Assembly (NCBI RefSeq): GCF_963675165.1 | Contig: NC_087380.1 | Coordinates: 3,711,803 to 3,775,802, forward strand | Reading direction: 5' to 3' | DNA: 64,000 nt | Origin: Halichondria panicea | Taxonomy: Eukaryota > Porifera > Demospongiae > Suberitida > Halichondriidae | Shown: positions 57,907 to 64,000 of the stretch, in pieces | Layout: the number at the start of each line of letters is the position of its first letter | Position numbering within the stretch: the stretch's first letter is position 1 | Notes under the pieces: model-generated | The model's input: only the letters and a program-made list of their open reading frames with translations | The model's database searches: none | Told to the model about the DNA's origin: nothing | Translations under genes and position numbers: made by a program

Positions 57907-60900
57907 TTAGTTTCTACAAAATGTACAGGCCCAGGGAACTACAACTTGTGTGGTTTCCCTGCAACAGTGCTTATGGAACCAGGCTTTACAGTTTTTGCAC
58001 TTCACCATCGATTGTTTATCTTTGGGTTCTCGACATAAACAAGCAATTTCAACCTGCTTTGAAAATTTAACCCTGTTTCGGCACCTACGAATTCCTGTGC
58101 TAAATGTGGTAAGCTTGCAGTCTTCAAGGCACCTGGCAAGATGAGATCGAATAGAAACTGTGTTGCCAAATTTCTGGATACATGGATCTCTATGGCAGCA
58201 GAGTTCGAAAGCGATAGCAATCGCAAGCACACCACAGTCTGATCCATTTGACTGCCTCTGAACATCCATCATATTGATGGATAGTGTGGGCGTTGAACAG
58301 GAGACAAGGCTACATACAACCCGTACGGTGATATTCGAAGGTCTAGCAAATATCGTGTCATACACATTCACCGTACCTTCGTCACAGCCCACATTCGATA
58401 CAACACACCAGTGACTGTTACCAACAATGATAATTTGCACAAAGATCTGATCCTTGTGACAATCGAAGGCCTGACGCTGTGCAAGCGTAGGTGGTTGCAA
58501 TCCCTCCATCAAAGGAGAGTGCTGTAGCATTAATAGCTGAGCAGCAGTGATGACCCTGTCATTGAGCCAACCACAAGAAGATACTACCTCTTCCTTTTCT
58601 GCGATGGTTAATTTGTATAAACAGTTCTCCATCCATACTTTTTCACTTGTAGCAGCTGTGGTAGGGCCATCATCTTCGGAAATGTCTACAACGACAGGTT
58701 TGGGAATGACACACTTGCACTTAGCAAGGCAGGCAGCTTCAAGGGCGGCAGCAGCCAAAGAGATTTTTGGAGAAGTGCGCCAATTCCCTAGTGAAAGGCT
58801 GTGGTTACTGTCACTCAAAGAAATTGTCAACACTTCTGGGGAATAGCTTGCGTTAAGAATACCACCGCCACAATACAACCGAAAAAGATTGCCTACTTTT
58901 TTAGCAATCCGACAGAGAAGGTGTTGCTCTCCAAAACGACTGCTGTGAAGATAAACGTACATGCCAACCTCTAGCCTGTCCGTCTTGTCTAGATTACTGC
59001 CAAGTAGATTACCACAATCTGTGTTCACACCCGATGGCGGTTCGTTGATGTGGGGTTGTGTTGCATTGGTTCGATCGTTGATTTGTGGTTCGGGTTGTGG
59101 TTCGGGTTGCGCTGCATTGGTTCGATCGTTGATGTGTGGTTCGCTGATGTGTTTGTGAGCTGTTGTCAAAGTATTGCAATTGCATTCACTGACATGCTCG
59201 TCTGGAATCTCATGGTCACTATGTGCATCACCATCAGAAGTGACAAAATTATGCTCATCTGGGACACCATCGTAACACTCTACGTCTGAGTCATCACTAT
59301 CAGTAGTGACAACATCATGCTCGTCTGGGACACCGTCGTAACACTCTATGTCTGAGTCATCACCATCAGGAGTGCCGTATGTGTCACGTCCATGTTGGTC
59401 TGTCCAGAGAATGCGTTGCTGTCGATCTATCACTCTTAGCTTCTTCAGCTGCACTCGTCGTTTTTTGGTCTTTTCTGTTTTGACTCCGTCAAGTACTTTC
59501 TTCCTCTGTTGATTTTGCTTGGACAACACCTCTTGTACACCTTCGTACAATGGTAGATTCAGTTTTTTGTAGAGCTCGGTTTTCCAGTGATAGTCAGCCC
59601 CCTGTTGTTGATACTCGTGTGTCATGTTGGCTTGCAATAGGCCGAGGTTGGTTGAGACAATGTAATGGAGCCTCTCTAAGAATACGTGCTTTTGTCTAAA
59701 TCGTATCAGAACACTGTGTGAACTCTCGAGCCAATTGGAGTGGCCACGCTTCAGGATGGGGTGGACTAGCTTGTCGGCCATTTTTGTTCTCGTCAGGCAC
59801 TCAATTTTGTATGCTAGTAGGTGAAAGGGGCAACGTAATACCTCTTTCGTACGATACAGTTTCCCTTCACACTCGTGGTGATTTTTATCGGCACACTCGC
59901 CGCAGTTACATAGTGTAAGGGGGTGAAAGTCACACTGTCGAGCAACCACTCCGTCAGATTCGAACTCGCATTCTTTACAGGTGGTTAGATAGTGTTTTTC
60001 ACATGTTTGTTCTTCCTCCCATTGGTGCTCATCCTGTACGTGGTGTGTTAGATGACTGAGTCGTCTTGAGAAGTCAGAGGCAGACTCGCAGGTCGACAGT
60101 ATGGTGGAGAAGCTATTTCTCGAACGCTGGCAGAACACGTCTGTCAGACATCCGCATCCTGCCTTACAATTTTTGGATTTGCAGTGACACTCGACATTAA
60201 CAACTTCTGGAAAAAATTTTTTCTCCCTGTCTTGTAGTGCGGCAGTGAACTTCTTTTGCTTGCCTCGAACCATCAGTAGCTTGAGGTGAGACTTTGCAGC
60301 ATGACCTCCGCACAACATGATTTTGGCACCGGGAAACACTTCTAAGACACGTTTGCTCGAAGAAGAGTCGCCATCTTGCCAGTGGACTTCAATGTTCAAA
60401 CCCTCTGTGCGTGCCACATTCATCAATTGTGTTGCACTGTACCCTTCAGTTGACTTAGATGTGCCTTTGTACAGCGGTTCTTCGATGATGTGGTCTCGGC
60501 CTTTTTGGCACAGATGTATAAAATATAGCAGTGCTCCGTTGAAGTAGTTTCGTATGGTGAATGTGGAATTTTTGCTAAAGAAACCACGCGTGTGCCAGAC
60601 ACCATCGGCAGTAGTAACAGCTCGTGTCCATGATCCGAGTTGTTCCTGGCTCATGTTTTTCATTCTTTCTTTCTCTCTTGAGCACATTTCCTCGACCATT
60701 TCCTCCACTACAGGGTGCATATCCCTTATAGTTTGCATAAATGTCGGAAAGGACACTGCCGCCATGCCAAGGATATCAAGCACCTTCCTGTATGTTGCAT
60801 GTGTGCATCCTGCTGTAATGAAGGCCACCTGTAGTGCCCTGCTGAGTTTGCTCTGTCTGGTTGTGGGGTGATCCGGAAGAATGGCACTGTCAAAAGTATA

Positions 60901-61188
60901 ATACTTTGAGCATCTCTTGCATCTATAGATTATTCGTGCCGCTCCTCCCATTTGCTGAGTTCTCGCTTCAACAGGAATAAGCCCTCCACGGCAGCCCGTT
61001 CTTTTGCAGCCTCTGCTGACCTTTTGAATGAAGCTGTCCACCTGTCGCATCTCTGCGATTGTGCAATTGTTTGGAATATCTGGTAAAGCGGGCAGCTTGA
61101 TTTTAAACTGTCGTAGTGGTGTTGGAAAGTACTCCGATTCTCTGTCTGACCCGGTATCGGTATCGGTATCGGTTGAAGTCATCAATAC
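57907..61188 (-). CDS. Mutator-like transposase fused to Ulp1 protease and PHD finger
   Basis: A single open frame of about 1,091 codons from ATG at 61182 (position numbers below count the preceding TTG as 1). Layout: acidic TDTDTD start; an N-terminal zinc ribbon-like CX4C..CX2C (60-92); transposase core with TTADGVWHTRGFFSKN (Asp194), HWQDGDSSS (Asp271/273) and RGHSNWLESSH (Glu487); a cysteine-rich insert between them (ECHCKSKNCKAGCGC at 332-346, then CKEC, CNCGEC); a low-complexity linker with two YDGVPDEH repeats (600-725); a C48/Ulp1 domain (CGWLND 871, His925 in SHWCVV, Asp943 in VYDT, Cys984 in SDCGVLA); and a PHD finger (CLCREPKDKQ..CKNC..WFHKHCC..CTFC, 1049-1090). The frame is intact. 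An acceptor (TCAATCAG) at 61189 makes it a possible 3' exon of the acidic exons at 62141-63906 (all phase 0). It would act in the nucleus; the transposase family name is from memory. Confidence 0.85.
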   Translation of the reverse strand, partial: VLMTSTDTDTDTGSDRESEYFPTPLRQFKIKLPALPDIPNNCTIAEMRQVDSFIQKVSRGCKRTGCRGGLIPVEARTQQMGGAARIIYRCKRCSKYYTFDSAILPDHPTTRQSKLSRALQVAFITAGCTHATYRKVLDILGMAAVSFPTFMQTIRDMHPVVEEMVEEMCSREKERMKNMSQEQLGSWTRAVTTADGVWHTRGFFSKNSTFTIRNYFNGALLYFIHLCQKGRDHIIEEPLYKGTSKSTEGYSATQLMNVARTEGLNIEVHWQDGDSSSSKRVLEVFPGAKIMLCGGHAAKSHLKLLMVRGKQKKFTAALQDREKKFFPEVVNVECHCKSKNCKAGCGCLTDVFCQRSRNSFSTILSTCESASDFSRRLSHLTHHVQDEHQWEEEQTCEKHYLTTCKECEFESDGVVARQCDFHPLTLCNCGECADKNHHECEGKLYRTKEVLRCPFHLLAYKIECLTRTKMADKLVHPILKRGHSNWLESSHSVLIRFRQKHVFLERLHYIVSTNLGLLQANMTHEYQQQGADYHWKTELYKKLNLPLYEGVQEVLSKQNQQRKKVLDGVKTEKTKKRRVQLKKLRVIDRQQRILWTDQHGRDTYGTPDGDDSDIECYDGVPDEHDVVTTDSDDSDVECYDGVPDEHNFVTSDGDAHSDHEIPDEHVSECNCNTLTTAHKHISEPHINDRTNAAQPEPQPEPQINDRTNATQPHINEPPSGVNTDCGNLLGSNLDKTDRLEVGMYVYLHSSRFGEQHLLCRIAKKVGNLFRLYCGGGILNASYSPEVLTISLSDSNHSLSLGNWRTSPKISLAAAALEAACLAKCKCVIPKPVVVDISEDDGPTTAATSEKVWMENCLYKLTIAEKEEVVSSCGWLNDRVITAAQLLMLQHSPLMEGLQPPTLAQRQAFDCHKDQIFVQIIIVGNSHWCVVSNVGCDEGTVNVYDTIFARPSNITVRVVCSLVSCSTPTLSINMMDVQRQSNGSDCGVLAIAIAFELCCHRDPCIQKFGNTVSIRSHLARCLEDCKLTTFSTGIRRCRNRVKFSKQVEIACLCREPKDKQSMVKCKNCKAWFHKHCCRETTQVVVPWACTFCRN

Positions 61189-62140
61189 CTGATTGAAAGT
61201 ACATATAGAAGAATAGTAAGTGTACTTAAAAATGTGTCATAAAAAAGGTGTCCCATTGTTGGTCGACTAGCCCTTTGCGTGGCCTATGCATTTGCTTACC
61301 TTTGTTTCATACTGACGTGTATACTGACGTGTTCTTTTTGGTGTATACACAGGTTTTGAGCTATACGGTTCTGTGAGCCTTTCCGGTCCCGTGTTTGCGC
61401 ATCCCTGAGAGGTAATGTACATATACGTGTTTATATGGTGCTTTTATATATGTATAATTATACATGTAGCTGGCACGTTGCTTTATATTGGCGTACACTG
61501 GTAAATCTGCTAGCATGCATAATTGTTGCTAAAAAGGATGTCTATATAAATTAATGGCTGCTGCTCTCATAAAACAGTGCAGTTAAAGTGCAGAAGTAAC
61601 TAGAGTAGCAACACTCTATCTAACCCTAACCCTAACTCTTATATTCGAGTAAGCCCAGGGTGCCATACAGCGGGGAAGGGAGGATATCCCCCTGGCTCCA
61701 TTTTTCCCCTTTCTATCATACATTTAGATGTATGATTGTATATATGGACAAAAATACTAGCACTGTCACTGTCACTGTCATCTACGTGATCTCTTACGAG
61801 ACAATTAAATAGTCCATATCTAAATTATAGGTCAAGGTCTAAGAGCACATGGTATGTTTTGCTGACTCATGCACATAGAAAAATATAAACTCAATTTTAA
61901 CACCCATCCATTTAGAATCGGACCCCCCATTTAAAATACGAAAGGCAACCCCAAAACCCACCAGAATTTACCCAAAAAATTCTGAGGGAGCATTCCCCCA
62001 GATCTTCTTAGGCGACGGTGCACTTTGCGCACCGCCACATTTCCCCCTCCTACATGTACTTCAAAATCCTGTATATCACCCTGACTAAGCCAGTTTCTAC
62101 AGTATGATTTGTTGTTTAATTATATCTGGCGTTATCTTAC
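61189..62140. other. Gap or intron between acidic exons and transposase frame
   Basis: Holds a partial R1 remnant (ATTGTTGCTAAAAAGGATG, TAGAGTAGCAACACTC; about 61520-61615), CCCTAA repeats (about 61620) and the hAT derivative at 61656-62083. No coding sequence. Confidence 0.6.
61656..62083 (-). mobile_element. Internally deleted derivative of the hAT element
   Basis: The ends CAGGGTG(C/T)(C/A)ATACAG match those at 42809-45451. Inside, only the 5' part of the transposase (including CACTGTCACTGTCACTGTC, complement of its (SD)n codons, and the leader) remains, in reverse orientation. The flanks AGTAAGCC (61648-61655) and ACTAAGCC (62084-62091) match at 7 of 8 positions. Confidence 0.8.
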
Positions 62141-63906
62141 CTCTGCTCCCTGCATTTTGTGCAGGCTTGGTTTGGGTGTGACTTGAATGCTTTGTCTTGG
62201 AGTTGATTGTAAATCGGACTCCTGTTGCTCCTAAGCAAGAGTGAATAACATCAAATTTGCCTGGACTGTACATGATGTGCTGCATTTATCTATGTGAGTA
62301 CATACACGTAGTAAATGTGTATAATATTATATATAATAGGATCGTTTACTCAGCTTGTGTTGTTTACCTTCTCCAGATCAGTGGCGTCTTTTTGAGAGAG
62401 GCTGTCGTCAATTTCCTCCTCCTGAAAGTCAAAGTAATGGTTGCATGTACATGTATGGTGTTTGCTGATTAGTTTAGGATTACCCTATACAACAACATAA
62501 TTATATTACATAATTATTGTCTGTACAATTATATGCAACCCTGTTGTGTATATGTATTTGTAATCCTACAAAGATACACTTGAGTTTCATACTGTGATTA
62601 CAAATGTTCTTGCACCTGTTTCAGGCAAGAATCTTCATCTGAATCTTCATATGGAGTGAGGCTGTGGGTAGGACTCTGCGACAGGAGGTCAAAGGCACTC
62701 TCCTCCTGGGTAACACATTGCACTATTCGATAGCATACGTACGTACTACACTAGTACACGTTGCCAATGTGTGCATAACCACATTATCTTTAAGTCTAGA
62801 CCTGTATAATTATAGTCTCGTCGCCAAGCCAATTTTTTGAGAAATAGGCCTGAGATAGATTGTATCTGGGCATGTCTATGTGTAAAACATGCTCCTATTA
62901 ATTGAGTAAGTCATTGCAATCACATGACATGTACGTGGAATACGATTCGTTCTAATTTTCTGTAAAGATGCACGTAACTTTCATACTGTGATTTATTTAC
63001 CTGTTTCAGGTCAGAATCCTCCTCTGAACTGAGGCTGTGGTTAGAACTCGGCCACGGGTCGAAGGCACTCTCCTGTGAAGGTGAGTAAGTCCTTGCAATT
63101 ACATGACATGTACGATCCGTTTTAAATTTCTATGTATACCGTATATGTGACAGGCGGGGAAATCAATATAATTATAAGTATCTACAGTCCTTCTACTACC
63201 TCTCTGTAAAATCTGATGCCCTCAAATAAAACAGCCCATATTCAGTGCAATAGAGCTACTCGTATAACCTCAGTTAAATTTGAGGCTACATGAGGTATAT
63301 ACGTATAGTGCTTTTATGAAAGATTTTCTCATGGCAGAATTTGAGTTTGTGCAGGTGAAAATTACTTACGATGACCAAGTACATACCAACAAATGCTGTG
63401 ACGTTAATCCCTAGTACATGTACATGTATAATAGTTGTGTGTGCTACAGGGTTAGGACTGAAAGATTGATTCAATTTGAATTGTAAAGGGTTGAGGTGTT
63501 AGTAAACGCCTCTCTCGAATTGTATACCGTAAACGTTGAAATTTTCGACGGGTGTTTAATTTCGTTTTTTTGTCCTTGGACTCAACGCACGAAATTAAAT
63601 ATATACGTGGGTGTACGTGTACGTGGTAGCCACACCTATGTTAATATAACGGACGAAAATTTATGCGCACGAAATTTAAGAATTGTGGGCCTAGTGCAGA
63701 AAGTGCGAAATTTTGATGCGTCGAAAATTTCAACGTTTACGGTAGCTTACTCTGCCAGCAAAATGAAACATTTAGTAGCCAGCAGCCTCTGATCAAGCAT
63801 ATACTGCACAAGACTTTTATACCCTGATTGCATAATTTACCTGTTTCAGGTCAGAATCCTCCTCTGAACTGAGGTTGTGGTTAGAACTCTGCGACCGACC
63901 CTCCTC
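62141..63906 (-). CDS. Acidic repeated exons (possible N-terminus of the transposase gene)
   Basis: Five exons with good borders, all phase 0: 63841-63906, 63001-63072, 62616-62705, 62368-62421 and 62141-62230. The first three share the peptide S-(N/T)-H-(S/N)-L-(S/T)-x-x-E-(D/E)-D-S-D-x(2-4)-LKQ and the intron-border sequence ACCTGTTTCAGG, so they are tandem exon duplicates. The last encodes EQQESDLQSTPRQSIQV.. and ends at GTAAGA. The next in-phase acceptor downstream is at 61189, leading into the transposase-Ulp1-PHD frame. The beginning lies beyond the right edge. No known domain. Confidence 0.6.
63527..63742. mobile_element. TA-flanked MITE, CCGTAAACGTTGAAATTTTC ends
   Basis: Near-perfect inverted ends of about 25 bp with TA on both sides, 216 bp, in an intron of the acidic-exon gene. 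Same CCGTA terminal group as the MITEs at 4.5-9.2 kb. Confidence 0.75.
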
Positions 63907-64000
63907 CTGTGAAGGTGATTAATTAGTAATTGCAATTAGTGTGGGTGTATTCTAGCATACTACATGCGTACACTGTGGTTGTGCTTTGTTGTAACCATCA

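Noticed and set aside
1-64000. tRNA or rRNA genes
   Set aside because: I saw no cloverleaf with A and B boxes and no rRNA core sequences; a tRNAscan run would be needed to be certain.

Overview
The window looks like animal nuclear DNA, most probably from a sponge (demosponge). Genes are split by introns with GT/AG borders, the sequence is AT-rich and packed with short inverted-repeat transposons, and several gene relics (Ig-like, kelch, coiled-coil TKL kinase) resemble families I know to be expanded in sponges. The sponge assignment is inference; the metazoan assignment is secure from the conserved genes.

The left 10 kb holds a compact block of three conserved nuclear genes: the first seven coding exons of the RNA helicase MTR4 (minus strand, running off the left edge), then ORC2 (plus, head-to-head with MTR4 across a 175-bp gap), then SIRT6 (minus, tail-to-tail with ORC2). 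SIRT6 was resolved into eight exons that add up to a clean 279-residue protein. Their introns hold TA-flanked MITEs and one fold-back element.

From about 10.5 to 39 kb nearly everything is transposon-derived. There is a 1.2-kb element with 7-bp target duplications; retroelement gag, Gypsy pol and retropepsin relics; two copies of an element carrying a SAMD3-like gene (one complete with TIRs at 28963-31781); RecQ, tyrosine-recombinase (DUF3504-like), pogo and SWIM/YqaJ relics; and a methyltransferase-like relic.

From 39.1 to 48.5 kb lies a segment bounded by a pair of ~395-bp inverted repeats. It contains a Ulp1-type cysteine protease plus PHD finger gene flanked on both sides by alternating small exons, a pogo transposase joined in phase to RING zinc-finger exons, and a hAT element inserted into the last codons of the RING gene.

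From 48.5 to 64 kb come a LINE relic, a DnaJ-A C-terminal fragment, a damaged coiled-coil protein kinase, a three-level nest of transposons, a damaged kelch gene, and a 1,091-residue Mutator-like transposase fused to a Ulp1 protease and a PHD finger. Phase-0 acidic exons to the right of that gene could splice straight into it.

The recurring theme is mobile or mobile-linked genes that carry SUMO/ubiquitin and chromatin-reader modules (Ulp1, RING, PHD) next to transposases. All protein names come from motif recognition by eye; no database search was run.
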